Source of the DNA: an uncultured Kiritimatiellota bacterium
GTDB lineage: Bacteria; Verrucomicrobiota; Kiritimatiellia; RFP12; DVOR01
Length of the DNA: 54,196 nt
Assembly: GCA_944389545.1 (NCBI GenBank)
Contig: CALXMT010000016.1
Location: forward strand, 1-54,196
Direction of reading: 5' to 3'
Of this stretch, positions 1 through 9,304 are shown one piece after another. Position numbers and translations under genes: made by a program. Numbering within the stretch: the stretch's first letter is position 1; each line of letters starts with the position of its first letter. The notes under the pieces were generated by a model that had not been told where the DNA came from, searched no databases, and worked only from the letters and a program-made list of their open reading frames with translations.

Positions 1-69
1 ATCGCTCCCCCCTTCTTAGGAAACCTTATCGCGACATCCCCGAGACTACCCCCGTGCGATTACTTTTCG

Positions 70-112
70 ATTTGGCGTTGTGTCTTCGTGGAAAACTTCC
101 CTGGGCACGACT
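70..112. repeat. Degenerate end of a mosaic intergenic repeat
   Basis: The stretch containing GTGTCTTCGTGGAAAACT followed by a degraded CCTGGGCACGAC matches the right-hand end of the composite repeats at 31.6 kb and 36.0 kb (TTCGTGTCTTCGTGGAAA followed by a CCCCGGG/TCTCGGG end). It is probably the decayed terminus of an element that continues off or was deleted from the left of the window. Nothing else is recognisable in the 176 bases before aspS except the promoter. Confidence 0.5.
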
Positions 113-133
113 ACGGCAAGGGGGAGCGCAATG

Positions 134-142
134 TGCTATACT
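134..142 (+). promoter_or_regulatory. Extended -10 promoter of aspS
   Basis: TGC-TATACT is an extended -10 box. No TTGACA-like -35 lies 16-18 bases upstream. The start codon is 34 bases downstream, leaving a leader of roughly 28 bases. Confidence 0.65.
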
Positions 143-176
143 ATCGGACGTTTTTGTTTGAACCAAAGGTTTTGCC

Positions 177-1982
177 ATGCATCCTTATCGCACGCACACC
201 TGCAATGAGCTCCGCGCCGCCGACGCCGGCAAGACGGCCCGCCTGTCGGGTTGGGTCTTCCGTAAGCGCGACCACGGCGGCATTCTCTTCATCGACCTGC
301 GCGACCATTACGGTCTGACCCAGGTGGTGGTCCACCCCAGCCGCAGCTTCTTTGGCGACATCGAGAAGATCAAGCTCGAGAGCGTCGTCACCTTCACCGG
401 CGAGGTCGTCCTGCGCGAGCCCTCGACCGTGAATCCCGAGCTGCCCACGGGCGAGGTGGAGCTGGTGGCGAACGAGTGCGTCATCGAGTCCGCCTCCGAG
501 ACGACCCCGCTCTACATCCCGGACGAGACCGACCCGGCCGAGGATATGCGCCTGACCTACCGTTACCTCGACCTGCGCCGTGAGCGCGTGCACAAGAACA
601 TCGTTTTGCGCTCCAAGCTCATCTCTTTCCTGCGCAAGCAGATGGAGGCCCACGGCTTCAGCGAGTACCAGACGCCGATTCTGACCTGCTCCAGCCCCGA
701 GGGCGCGCGCGACTACCTCGTGCCTTCGCGTGTGCACCACGGCAAGTTTTACGCCCTGCCGCAGGCCCCGCAGCTCTTCAAGCAGCTCCTGATGGTGGCC
801 GGCTTCGACCGCTACTTCCAGATCGCCCCCTGCTTCCGCGACGAGGATTCCCGCGCGGACCGCTCCCCGGGCGAGTTCTACCAGCTCGACATCGAGATGT
901 CCTACGCCACGCAGGAAGATGTCTTCGCCGTGGTCGAGGACGTGCTCTCCAAGGCCTTCGCCGAGTTCGCCCCCAAAGGCTGGAAGATCGACCAGGCCCC
1001 CTGGCGCCGCATCCCTTACCGCGAGGCCATGCTGACCTACGGCTCCGACAAGCCCGACCTGCGCAACCCGCTGAAGATCATCGACGTCACCGACCTCTTC
1101 GCGACGAGCGGCTTCGGCGCCTTCGCCAAGGCCATCGCCGGCGGCGCCATCGTCCGCGCCCTGCCCGTGCCGCAGATCAAGACCAAGCCCCGCAGCTTCT
1201 TCGACAAGCTCGAGCCTTGGGCCAAGCAGGAGCTCGGCGCCAAGGGCCTCGCCTACCTCGTCTGGGACACCGACAAGATCAAGGGCCCCATCGCCAAGTT
1301 CCTCAAGCCCGAGGAGCTCGACGCCCTGGCCCAGCGCGGCAACCTCAAGGACGGCGACGCCATCTTCTTCATCTGCGACACCGCGGAGAAGACCCCCACC
1401 ATGATGGGCGCCCTGCGCAAGAAGATGGGCCAGGACCTCGACCTCATCGAGCAGGATGCCTACCGCTTCTGCTGGATCACCGACTTCCCCTTCTTCGAGA
1501 AGGACCCCGAGACCGGCGCGACCATCTTCTCGCACAACCCCTTCTCGATGCCCCAGGGCGGCCTCGAGGCGCTCAACACCAAGGACCCGCTCGACATCCT
1601 CGCCTATCAGTACGACGTCGTCTGCAACGGCATCGAGCTCTCCTCCGGCGCCGTGCGCAACCACCGCCCCGACATCATGTACCGCGCGTTCGAGATCGCC
1701 GGTTATGGTCCCGAGGTCGTGGAGCAGAAGTTCTCTTGCCTGCTCAACGCCTTCAAGTATGGTGCGCCGCCGCACGCCGGCGTCGCCCCGGGCGTCGACC
1801 GCATGGTCATGCTCCTGGCCGGCGAAGAGAACATCCGTGAAGTCATCGCCTTCCCCATGAACCAGAAGGCCGAAGACCTCATGATGCACGCCCCCAGCGA
1901 GGTCACCGAGAAGCAGCTCCGCGAGCTCCACATCTCGGTTCGCCCCCACGGCGGCCAGCCCAAGCCCGCCACCCAGGCCTAA
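177..1982 (+). CDS. aspS: Aspartyl-tRNA synthetase
   Basis: Class II aminoacyl-tRNA synthetase of 601 residues that charges tRNA-Asp in the cytoplasm. The N-terminal OB-fold anticodon-binding domain begins with the typical RTHTCNELR and [12 protein letters not shown] stretches (residues 5-35). The catalytic domain shows motif 2 ([10 protein letters not shown], about 221-230, followed by [13 protein letters not shown]), a bacterial GAD-like insertion in the middle, and motif 3 ([13 protein letters not shown], about 535-547) with its ATP-binding Arg. Length and the C-terminal ELHI end match the bacterial AspRS type of about 590-600 residues. It stands alone between its own promoter and terminator. 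Whether it also acts on tRNA-Asn cannot be decided here because no asnS or gatCAB is visible. Confidence 0.97.
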   Translation: MHPYRTHTCNELRAADAGKTARLSGWVFRKRDHGGILFIDLRDHYGLTQVVVHPSRSFFGDIEKIKLESVVTFTGEVVLREPSTVNPELPTGEVELVANECVIESASETTPLYIPDETDPAEDMRLTYRYLDLRRERVHKNIVLRSKLISFLRKQMEAHGFSEYQTPILTCSSPEGARDYLVPSRVHHGKFYALPQAPQLFKQLLMVAGFDRYFQIAPCFRDEDSRADRSPGEFYQLDIEMSYATQEDVFAVVEDVLSKAFAEFAPKGWKIDQAPWRRIPYREAMLTYGSDKPDLRNPLKIIDVTDLFATSGFGAFAKAIAGGAIVRALPVPQIKTKPRSFFDKLEPWAKQELGAKGLAYLVWDTDKIKGPIAKFLKPEELDALAQRGNLKDGDAIFFICDTAEKTPTMMGALRKKMGQDLDLIEQDAYRFCWITDFPFFEKDPETGATIFSHNPFSMPQGGLEALNTKDPLDILAYQYDVVCNGIELSSGAVRNHRPDIMYRAFEIAGYGPEVVEQKFSCLLNAFKYGAPPHAGVAPGVDRMVMLLAGEENIREVIAFPMNQKAEDLMMHAPSEVTEKQLRELHISVRPHGGQPKPATQA

Positions 1983-2002
1983 GCCTCCGGGCAACACAAA
2001 AG

Positions 2003-2031
2003 GCGCACGGATTGCTCCGTGCGCTTTTTTA
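2003..2031 (+). terminator. Rho-independent terminator of aspS
   Basis: A perfect 8-bp stem GCGCACGG / CCGTGCGC (2003-2010 and 2017-2024) with a 6-base loop is followed directly by six T residues. It lies 20 bases after the aspS stop. Confidence 0.92.
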
Positions 2032-2039
2032 TTTGGCTC

Positions 2040-2660
2040 GCACAAGGGGAACCGCCGATTCCGCCGATTGGAGCCGATTAGGGGCCGGCTACCGCCGGCA
2101 GGACGCTCCAGGAAAGCTTGGAAGTTTGGAGGTTTGGAAGCTTGGAGGAGCCCCAGAGGTTGAAGCCCGAGCCGCCGCCCTTGGCGGCAATGAAGCCGGA
2201 CGCTACGCGGCTATCACGAAGTCCACGAAGAACCACGAAGGAACACGAAGACTGCCAAAATAGGGAACCGCAGATTGTTCCGTTGCTTCGCTAGGAAGAC
2301 CTTCGGTAACACAGATTCTGAGCAGATTTAGGGCGTGCTAGCGCACGCAGGACGCTCCAGGGAAGCTTGGAGGTTTGGAGGCTTGGAGGAGCCCCGGAGG
2401 TTTGGGCCCGGGCTGTCGCCTTCGACGACGATGAGACCGAAAGAAGTTTTGGGCGACTCAAGTGACGTTGCGGTAGGACCAATAGGACTTATAGGACCTC
2501 TAGGACGGGGACGTCGCAAGGCAGCCAATTCCCAAAATAGTCTGGCAGTCCTGCGTGCGATAGCACGCCCTCAATCTGCAACCAATCTGCGAAATCTGCG
2601 GTTCCTCACGGTGCAATGGCACCAAGCCTCCAAGCTTCTAAACCTCCAAGCTTCCTATCT
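2040..2660. repeat. Mosaic intergenic repeat region between aspS and hrpA
   Basis: 620 bases without a convincing gene. Two related copies of about 80 bases lie at roughly 2080-2165 and 2325-2410: a small hairpin, then GCAGGACGCTCCAGG, then AAGCTTGGA/GGTTTGGAGG runs and GGAGCCCC. The first copy has stem GCCGGC/GCCGGC and the second GCGTGC/GCACGC in the same place. Other modules present are a CACGAAG run (2215-2255), a CGCAGATTGTTCC / GCTTCGCTAGGAAG module (2265-2330), a TAGGAC run (2473-2510) and an inverted copy of the CAGATT-hairpin module (2537-2577). The same modules recur at 6.4, 13.3, 20.4, 31.4, 42.7, 52.2 and 53.9 kb. Confidence 0.8.
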
Positions 2661-2669
2661 TGCTATAAT
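2661..2669 (+). promoter_or_regulatory. Extended -10 promoter of hrpA (possible leaderless start)
   Basis: TGC-TATAAT with only 7 bases between the -10 hexamer and the ATG at 2677. Transcription would begin at or within a base or two of the start codon, so the mRNA is probably leaderless. Confidence 0.7.
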
Positions 2670-2676
2670 TCTCCGC

Positions 2677-5600
2677 ATGAATCGCCTGACCATCCCGCCT
2701 GAATTGCCCATCGCCGCGCACGCGGACGAATTGATTGAGACGCTCCGCAAGAGTCCCGTCACGATTGTTTGCGGCGACACGGGCAGTGGCAAGACCACTC
2801 AGCTCCCCAAGCTCGCGCACCTGGCTCGCCCTGAGGCCCGCGGGATGATCGGCGTCACCCAACCGCGGCGTCTGGCGGCCATCGCCATGGCTCGTCGTCT
2901 GGCCGAGGAAATCGGTACGCCCTTGGGTGCGGCCGTGGGTTATCAGCACCGTTTCGAACGCAAGACCTCGGCCCAGACACGCTTTAAGCTGATGACCGAC
3001 GGCATCCTGTTGGCCGAGACGCGCGATGACCCGCTCTTCCGCCGTTACTCCACCCTTATCATCGACGAGGCCCACGAGCGTTCGCTCAACATCGACTTCC
3101 TGCTCGGTCTGCTCAAGCGCGCCCTGCCGCGCCGCCCCGACCTCCGCGTCATCGTCTCCTCCGCCACGCTTGACGCCGAGCGCTTCGCCGACTTCTTCGA
3201 CGGCGCCCCCGTTGTCACCATCCCCGGCCGCCTCTTCCCCATCGAGACCATCTGGCTCCCCGAGGAAGACGCGGAGGACGACGACCTGCCGCGCCGCGTG
3301 GCCAACGCCGTCGACCTGCTCGGCCCCGAGAGCGGCGACATCCTGGTCTTCCTCCCCGGCGAACGCGACATCCGCGAGTGCATGGCCTTCCTGGAAGGCC
3401 GCCGCCTGCCGCGCACGGAGTGTCTGCCCCTGTTGGCGAGCCTGCCGCCCGGCGAACAGGCCCGCGCCTTCCGTCCCTCGCAGAATCGCCGCATCATCCT
3501 GGCCACCAACGTCGCCGAGACCTCCGTCACCATCCCCGGCATCCGCGCCGTCATCGACTCCGGCCTCGCCCGCATCAAGCGCTACTCCGCCCAACGCCAC
3601 GTCCAGACCCTCCGCGTGGAGCCCATCAGCCAGGCCTCCGCCCGCCAACGCATGGGCCGCTGCGGCCGCGTCGGCCCCGGCACCTGCGTCCGCCTCTACT
3701 CGCAGGAAGACTACGCCCGCCGCGAGGCTCACACCGCCCCCGAAATCAAGCGCACCGCCCTGGCCGGCGTCATCCTCACCATGGCCGACCACCGCTTTGG
3801 CCGTATCGAGGACTTCCCCTTCTTGGAGCCTCCCGCCGGCGCCGCCATTCGCGAAGGTTACCGCGAACTCCTCGAACTCGGCGCCATCCGCCGCCGCGAG
3901 TCCCCCGACAAATCCGAGGGCTGGAGCCTCACCGGTATCGGCCGCGCTCTCGCCGCCTTCCCGCTCGAGCCCCGCTTCGCCCGCATCCTCCTCGCCGCTG
4001 AGAGCGAACAGAACCTCCGCGACGCCCTCACCGTCGTCGCCGCCCTCGCCTGCGACGAACCCCTCCTCCGTCCCCTCGACAAGTCCGCCCAAGCCGATCA
4101 GCAACACGCCCGTTTCCGTTCGCCCAACTCCGACTTCACCGCCCGCCTCCGCCTCTGGGCCTGGTGGAACGACCCTTCGCAGGGCACCAGCGAGACCCAG
4201 CGCCGCCGTCGGTGCAAGTCCGCCTTCGTCTCCTATCCCAAGATGCGCGAGTGGGCCAACATCCGCGCCCAGCTCGAGGACCTCTGCCTCCAGCGCCGCC
4301 TCTCCGTGGCCGAGAACCGCGGCGGCGAGGCCGGCCTCCACCGCGCCCTCCTCTGCGGACTCCTCTCGCGCATCGGCCACTACGACCGCGAGGCCCGCGA
4401 CTACCGCGGCGCCTTCGCCATCCGCTTTGCCCTCTTCCCAGGATCCGGCCTCGCCAAGGCCGCCAAACGTGAGGAGCGCCGCCCCGAGCGTCCCGCCGCC
4501 AAGCCTAAGGGCGACGTCCTGCCCGATTCCCGCGAGTGGGTCCTCGCCGGCGAACTCGTCGAGACCTCGCGCCTCTTCGGCCGCACCGTCGCCTGCATCG
4601 ACCCGCGCTGGATCGAGCCCATCGCCGGCCCCCTCTGCCGCGTCCACCGCCACTCCGCCTTCTGGGATCCCGACAAAGGCTTCGTCCGCGTCCACGAGGA
4701 CGTCACCCTCTTCGGTCTGCCCCTCGCCAAAGGCCGCCTCCGCGACCTCTCGCGCCTCGACCCCGAGGCCGCCCGCCGCTTCTTCATCGCCGACGCCCTC
4801 ACCGTCCCCGACGCCATCCGCAACCCGCCCGCCTGGCTCGCCGCCAACTGGGCCCGGCAACGACTCCTGGAGCAGCTCACCGCCCTCCGCCGCGACGCCC
4901 GCGACACCCTCCGCGAACGCCTCATCGCCTTCTACGAGGAGCGCCTCCCCGCCGACGTTTGCAACGCCCCGGCCCTCAAGAAGTGTCCGCCCCTCCCCCT
5001 CGCGGGCGACGCCTTCGCCGTTGACGACGACACCCTGCGCGACTTCCCCGACACCCTCACCGTCGGCGGCCACCCCTTCCCGCTCGTCTACAAACACGCC
5101 CCCGGCGCCTCGGACGACGGCGTCACCCTCGTGACCGACCCCGACCACCTGCCGCTCCTCCAGGGCTTCCATGCCGAGTGGCTCGTGCCAGGCCTCCTCC
5201 CCGACAAGGTCATGTGGCTCCTCAACGCGCTCCCCAGCCGCGTCCGCCACGTCCTTGGCCCCCTCCCGGAGCTCCAGTCGCTCATCCTCTCCCGCGCCAA
5301 GCCCTACGCCCGCCCCCTCGGCGAGACCCTCTTCTGTCTCCTTCGCGATGAACGCGGCGTCCGCGTCGACGAGACCCCGTGGGCCGAGGACAAACTGCCC
5401 CCGCACTTGCGCATGAACTTCCGCGTCGAGAAGGACGGCGACGTCCTCGGGCAGGGGCGCAACCTCAAGCCGCTCCTCGACCTCTTCGCCCCCCAGTCCG
5501 CCCCCAAGCCCAAGTCCACCGCCATCGCCGACCCCGCCCTCGCGGCCCTCGCCCGCCGCAAAGAGTGCCTTGACGAACTCCGCGCCCTCCTCGGCAATCA

Positions 5601-6261
5601 GGCCAAGAACCTCGAGGCCATCCCGTCCCCCACTGCCAACGTCAAGCTCTTCGCCAAGAACGCCGGTCTCTCCCTCGAGCGTCTTGGTCGCGACATTCTC
5701 GATCGCGCCCTCCAAGAGGTCTGCCTCTCCCCTGACCTCCCGCCCGACGCCGACGCCCTCAAGTCTCGCCTCTCGGCCTGCCGCAAACGTCTCCAAAGCA
5801 CCGTGGCCGACCTCCGCCGCCGCGCCCTCTACATCCTCGCCGAGACCGCCCGCCTCGAGCACGCCGCCCAGACCGCCACCGGCGTCTACCCCGACACCCT
5901 CGAAGACGTCCTCGACCAACTCGCCTGGCTCGTCTTCGATGGCTTTGTCGCCGCCACTCCACAGGCTTGGCTCGACCGCTATCCCCTCATCCTCGAAGGT
6001 GTTGCCGACCGTCTTGAACGCGCCCGCAACAACCCCGCCGGCGACCGCCGCAAGGCTGAGCCCGTCCTCCGCCATTGGCAGCGTTACAAAGACTTCCTCG
6101 CCCTCCCCAAAAAGCCCCGCCACGACCCCATTGCCCTCACCGACTACCGTTGGTCCATCGAGGCCCTCCGCCTCTGCGCCTTCTCCCCGAACCTCCCTCC
6201 GCCCTCCCGTCCCACCGACAAAACCCTCGACGCCCTCTGGACCCGCGTCCTCAACCCCTGA
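2677..6261 (+). CDS. hrpA: ATP-dependent RNA helicase, DEAH-box HrpA family
   Basis: Protein of 1,194 residues from the ATG at 2677; an open frame continues upstream but runs through repeats and the promoter, so the internal ATG is preferred. Walker A GDTGSGKT lies at residues 33-40, the DEAH box at 130-133 (IIDEAHERS), motif III SATLDAERF shortly after, and motif VI QRMGRCGRVGPG near 323. These define a DEAH/RHA helicase. The long C-terminal half (helicase-associated, OB-fold and a DUF3418-like region) gives a length close to that of E. coli HrpA (about 1,300). Family members act on RNA and stalled ribosomes in the cytoplasm. There is no ribosome binding site, consistent with a leaderless transcript. 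No clear terminator follows; a repeat begins 6 bases after the stop. Confidence 0.93.
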   Translation: MNRLTIPPELPIAAHADELIETLRKSPVTIVCGDTGSGKTTQLPKLAHLARPEARGMIGVTQPRRLAAIAMARRLAEEIGTPLGAAVGYQHRFERKTSAQTRFKLMTDGILLAETRDDPLFRRYSTLIIDEAHERSLNIDFLLGLLKRALPRRPDLRVIVSSATLDAERFADFFDGAPVVTIPGRLFPIETIWLPEEDAEDDDLPRRVANAVDLLGPESGDILVFLPGERDIRECMAFLEGRRLPRTECLPLLASLPPGEQARAFRPSQNRRIILATNVAETSVTIPGIRAVIDSGLARIKRYSAQRHVQTLRVEPISQASARQRMGRCGRVGPGTCVRLYSQEDYARREAHTAPEIKRTALAGVILTMADHRFGRIEDFPFLEPPAGAAIREGYRELLELGAIRRRESPDKSEGWSLTGIGRALAAFPLEPRFARILLAAESEQNLRDALTVVAALACDEPLLRPLDKSAQADQQHARFRSPNSDFTARLRLWAWWNDPSQGTSETQRRRRCKSAFVSYPKMREWANIRAQLEDLCLQRRLSVAENRGGEAGLHRALLCGLLSRIGHYDREARDYRGAFAIRFALFPGSGLAKAAKREERRPERPAAKPKGDVLPDSREWVLAGELVETSRLFGRTVACIDPRWIEPIAGPLCRVHRHSAFWDPDKGFVRVHEDVTLFGLPLAKGRLRDLSRLDPEAARRFFIADALTVPDAIRNPPAWLAANWARQRLLEQLTALRRDARDTLRERLIAFYEERLPADVCNAPALKKCPPLPLAGDAFAVDDDTLRDFPDTLTVGGHPFPLVYKHAPGASDDGVTLVTDPDHLPLLQGFHAEWLVPGLLPDKVMWLLNALPSRVRHVLGPLPELQSLILSRAKPYARPLGETLFCLLRDERGVRVDETPWAEDKLPPHLRMNFRVEKDGDVLGQGRNLKPLLDLFAPQSAPKPKSTAIADPALAALARRKECLDELRALLGNQAKNLEAIPSPTANVKLFAKNAGLSLERLGRDILDRALQEVCLSPDLPPDADALKSRLSACRKRLQSTVADLRRRALYILAETARLEHAAQTATGVYPDTLEDVLDQLAWLVFDGFVAATPQAWLDRYPLILEGVADRLERARNNPAGDRRKAEPVLRHWQRYKDFLALPKKPRHDPIALTDYRWSIEALRLCAFSPNLPPPSRPTDKTLDALWTRVLNP

Positions 6262-6266
6262 CCCAA

Positions 6267-6570
6267 GATTGTCCGGGAGAGTTTTCCACGAAGACACGAA
6301 GGGAACGCAAGGGATGGGCACTTCACCGTTCGGCCCTTCGGGCCTCACTACCGTGCCCATCCCTTACGTTTCTTCCGCTTTCTTGAAAAGTCCCCACAGG
6401 CGATTCGGCAGGACGACTAAGACGGCGTCTCCACGATGTCAACTTCCCAATAATCTGGCAGTTCTGCGTGCGGTAACACGCCCTAAATCTGCCAAAATCT
6501 GTGTGCCGAAGGTCTTCCTAGCGAAGCGACGGAACAATCTGTGGTTCCCTACACTGGCAGTTCCTCGCGA
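6267..6570. repeat. Composite repeat element after hrpA
   Basis: Starts with GATTGTCCGGGAGAG, a degenerate form of the 18-base terminal repeat. It contains a long hairpin (AAGGGATGGGCAC at 6309 pairing with GTGCCCATCCCTT ending at 6364, with an inner GGCCC/GGGCC stem), a CGACTAAGAC run, and an inverted copy of the CAGATT/GCGTGC-hairpin module (6455-6490, stem with a G-T wobble). It ends with the GGTCTTCCTAGCGAAGC / ATCTGTGGTTCCC module. No gene is seen. Confidence 0.75.
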
Positions 6571-6614
6571 TTTTTTTATTTTCCCCGGACACTGCTGCCT
6601 CTGCCCCGTGATTG

Positions 6615-6623
6615 TGTTATACT
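6615..6623 (+). promoter_or_regulatory. Extended -10 promoter of the RhuM-family gene
   Basis: TGT-TATACT, 37 bases before the ATG at 6661. No -35 match is seen at the usual spacing. Confidence 0.6.
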
Positions 6624-6660
6624 ACCTTCAGTTGTTTACCTCCAAGCCCTTGAAGATGCC

Positions 6661-7731
6661 ATGAAAAAGCCCAAGAAACCTGACCTTGCCCAATCCTCCG
6701 CAGCCGAATATCTCACCTACGTTGTCGCAGCCGGGGACACCGAAGAATCCTTCGATCTCCGCTACGAAGACGAGACCCTCTGGATGACTCAGCGCCTCAT
6801 GGCCGCGCTCTACGATATCACGGTTCAAGGGATTGGACAACATATCAAGCAGATTTATGCAGATGGGGAATTGTTAGAGGAGGCAACTATAAAGAAATTC
6901 TTGATAGTTCAGCAAGAGGGCACTAGACAAGTCGCCCGTCAGGTGGCGCATTACAACCTACGGATGATTATCGCTGTCGGCTTCAAGGTCAATAGTCCCC
7001 GCGCCGTCCAGTTCCGCAAATGGGCCAACGCCATCATCCAAGACTTTACCGTCAAGGGTTGGGCCATGGACGAGGAGCGCCTCAAAAACGGAGGCTCACG
7101 TCTCACCGAGCGCTACTTCGACGAACTCCTCCAAAAGATTCGCGAGATTCGCCTCTCCGAACGTCGTTTCTACCAAAAGGTCACCGATATCTACGCCACG
7201 GCTCTTGACTACGACCCCTCCGCCGAGGCCACGCGTACCTTTTTCGCCGCCGTCCAAAACAAGCTCCATTACGCCATCACCGGCCAGACCGCCGCCGAGC
7301 TCATCTATCACCGTGCCGACGCCTCCAAGCCACACATGGGCCTGACCAACTGGAAGGACGCGCCCGAGGGCAAGATTCAGAAGTATGATATCGGCGTGGC
7401 AAAAGACTATCTCACTGAAGAGGAACTTACCCAACTTTCCCGAATCGTCTCCGCCTATCTCGACTATGCCGAGGACCAGGCCAAGCGCCACATCCCCATG
7501 ACGATGGAGGATTGGATTAAGCGATTGGACGCGTTTCTCACTCTCTGGGGGCGCGGAATCTTGCAGGGCAACGGCGCCGTCTCCATGGAAGCTGCCAAGC
7601 TCCACGCAGAGACCGAGTTTGAGAAGTATCGTCGCCTCCAAGACCGGGCTTACCGTTCCGACTTTGACCGCTTTCTTGAGGAGACCGAAGGCAAAGACCT
7701 GCCGCCTTTGCCGCCTGAACCGTCGCGGTAA
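6661..7731 (+). CDS. RhuM-family protein
   Basis: 356 residues, starting at ATG 6661; an in-frame upstream extension would cross the promoter. The conserved block matches RhuM-family proteins (named after Salmonella SPI-3 RhuM): LWMTQRLMAALYDITVQGIGQHIKQIYADGEL at about 41-72, then a RQVAHYNLRMIIAVGFKVNS-type stretch and a middle FDELLQKIREIRLSERRFYQKV segment. The family looks like a DNA-binding (Bro-N/KilA-like) N-terminus joined to a helical C-terminus. It is common on mobile or accessory DNA and has no settled biochemical function. The C-terminus ends in a proline-rich tail. The gene stands alone, flanked upstream by repeats and downstream by a bidirectional terminator. AT content is higher in part of the N-terminal coding region than in neighbouring genes. 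Confidence 0.85.
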   Translation: MKKPKKPDLAQSSAAEYLTYVVAAGDTEESFDLRYEDETLWMTQRLMAALYDITVQGIGQHIKQIYADGELLEEATIKKFLIVQQEGTRQVARQVAHYNLRMIIAVGFKVNSPRAVQFRKWANAIIQDFTVKGWAMDEERLKNGGSRLTERYFDELLQKIREIRLSERRFYQKVTDIYATALDYDPSAEATRTFFAAVQNKLHYAITGQTAAELIYHRADASKPHMGLTNWKDAPEGKIQKYDIGVAKDYLTEEELTQLSRIVSAYLDYAEDQAKRHIPMTMEDWIKRLDAFLTLWGRGILQGNGAVSMEAAKLHAETEFEKYRRLQDRAYRSDFDRFLEETEGKDLPPLPPEPSR

Positions 7732-7760
7732 TCATGGGGTGTCGTGCGCCCATGCAATGA

Positions 7761-7789
7761 AAAGGCCGCCCGGGTGGGGCGGCCTTTTT
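7761..7789. terminator. Bidirectional terminator
   Basis: AAAGGCCGCC / GGCGGCCTTT stem (7761-7770 and 7778-7787) with a 7-base loop. Five Ts follow on the plus strand and four on the minus strand. It sits between the convergent RhuM-family gene and the lysA operon and can serve both. Confidence 0.85.
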
Positions 7790-7811
7790 GTTGTCGTGGC
7801 GGCAGAGGGGA

Positions 7812-9296
7812 TCAGGGGAGGGTGCGGGCGCCGGTGGTCTGACCGGGTTGGGCGGGGTGGAGTTTCCAGAGGAGGGTTTGGCCCTCGGCGCCGGAGACGG
7901 TGACGGTTTGGCTCTGCCAGTAGGTCTCGGGGGAGAATTCCAGTGTGTCGGGCTCAACGCGGCCGGCGTCCTTGCCGGGCTGGTCCCAGAGGGAGAGTTC
8001 CAGCGTGACGTCGTCGGTGGGGGCGCGCCAGAGGGTGAAGGCGCAACGGCCGTTGCCGAGGGGACGGAAGAAGACGGCGTTGGGCGCGGCGGAGAGGGTG
8101 GCGGGGCGAAGGATGGTGTCCAGGCCGATGGAGATGGCGACGGTCTCGGTCTGGGTGCAGTCTTTGGGGAGGACTGCGGAACCGGTCCACTTGAGGTAGA
8201 TCATCGCGGCGAACATGGCGGCGGCGGGGCCGGAGGGCTTGGCGCCGTCGTAGACGGGCTGGGTGGGGAGACGGCGGGTGAAGTCGGCGACGGCGAGGGG
8301 GAAGGGGAGCCAGTTGTCCTTGGCGCCGTCGTTGCGGAGGATGGCGTCGAGGTGGGCGAGCTCCTCGTGGGCGTCGGCGAAGGGCGGACGGGTGTAGAGG
8401 AGGGCGTTGGGGACGTCGCCCGTGGGAGGCTGGGCGGTGCGGAAGAGGCAGGGAAGGCCGGTGGAGAGGTCGCGCTCGGTGGTGTAGCGGAGGGTGAGCT
8501 CGCGGCCATCGGCCTTGGCGAGGCGGAGGAGCCAATCGCCGAGGGCGCGCTCGAAGGTGCCATCGTAGAGGACGGCGGTGAAGGCCTTTTCGGCGCGGAG
8601 CGGAAGGGCGGGGAGGCGGAGGCGCGCGGCGAGGTGGCGGATGTCCTCGGTGTGGTCGAAACCGTCGCGGATGGAGTCGATGAGGTCTTCGGCGACTTCG
8701 GGGTGGATGCCGGGGAAGGCGGGCAGGGGGGCTTCGCGGCCGTGGAGGGCCAAGGTGACGGCGGCGGCCTGGACGTAGGCCTCGGCGCGGGCACCCTTGG
8801 GGACGAGGCCGTTGTAGAAGGTATCGTCGGTGTAGACGCGTTCCCAGGCCTTCGGGGTGGCGGCGAGGGGGCAACCGGCGGCCTCGGCGAGGCGCCAGGC
8901 ACGGGCCAAGGCGTTGTCATCGCAGAGGCCGGACATCTTGTAGACAGGGGTCTGCGCGGCCACGACGAGGGGCGGGAGGGCGCCCAACGGGCGGGCTTCG
9001 CGGAGGGCGCGGAGGCCCATCAAGGCCAGGTTCTCGGGTTCTTCGGCGGGGAGGGAGACCAGGAGGGTGTCCGCGGCGAGCTGGGCGCGGCGGGCCTCGT
9101 CGGGCGGGGTGTTGGCCCAGGCGGAGAGGTAAGGCCCGCACTCAACGGTCTCGACGGGCTCGCCGAGCATGTCGGAGAGCCATTCGGTGAAGGCCGGGGC
9201 GTTGATGGGGGCGCCTTCGCCGACGAGCCAGACGGTCTTGGCCCAGGCAGGGAGGGCAAGGGCGAACAGTGCAGCAAGTGCGGCGAGGCGTTTCAT
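7812..9296 (-). CDS. Secreted protein of unknown function
   Basis: 494 residues. The start at 9296 gives a classic Sec signal peptide (MKRLAALAALFALALPAWA, cleavage after AWA near 19). The mature part opens with KTVWLVGEGAPINAPAFTEWL, which looks like the first strand of an alpha/beta fold, and ends in a beta-rich segment (TLELSLWDQPGKDAG, TVTVSGAEGQTLLWKL). I see no transmembrane segment and no motif I can name. It lies 8 bases downstream of lysA and is the last gene of the minus operon, before the shared terminator. A secreted or periplasmic hydrolase-like fold is possible, but no catalytic signature is clear, so function is left open. Confidence 0.8.
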   Translation of the reverse strand: MKRLAALAALFALALPAWAKTVWLVGEGAPINAPAFTEWLSDMLGEPVETVECGPYLSAWANTPPDEARRAQLAADTLLVSLPAEEPENLALMGLRALREARPLGALPPLVVAAQTPVYKMSGLCDDNALARAWRLAEAAGCPLAATPKAWERVYTDDTFYNGLVPKGARAEAYVQAAAVTLALHGREAPLPAFPGIHPEVAEDLIDSIRDGFDHTEDIRHLAARLRLPALPLRAEKAFTAVLYDGTFERALGDWLLRLAKADGRELTLRYTTERDLSTGLPCLFRTAQPPTGDVPNALLYTRPPFADAHEELAHLDAILRNDGAKDNWLPFPLAVADFTRRLPTQPVYDGAKPSGPAAAMFAAMIYLKWTGSAVLPKDCTQTETVAISIGLDTILRPATLSAAPNAVFFRPLGNGRCAFTLWRAPTDDVTLELSLWDQPGKDAGRVEPDTLEFSPETYWQSQTVTVSGAEGQTLLWKLHPAQPGQTTGARTLP

Positions 9297-9304
9297 GGCG
9301 CTCC

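Noticed and set aside
141-2045. Minus-strand open frame opposite aspS
   Set aside because: Low-complexity antisense shadow; the plus strand has all AspRS motifs.
2638-6360. Minus-strand open frame opposite hrpA
   Set aside because: Same antisense effect; it also runs through the intergenic repeat and the hrpA promoter.
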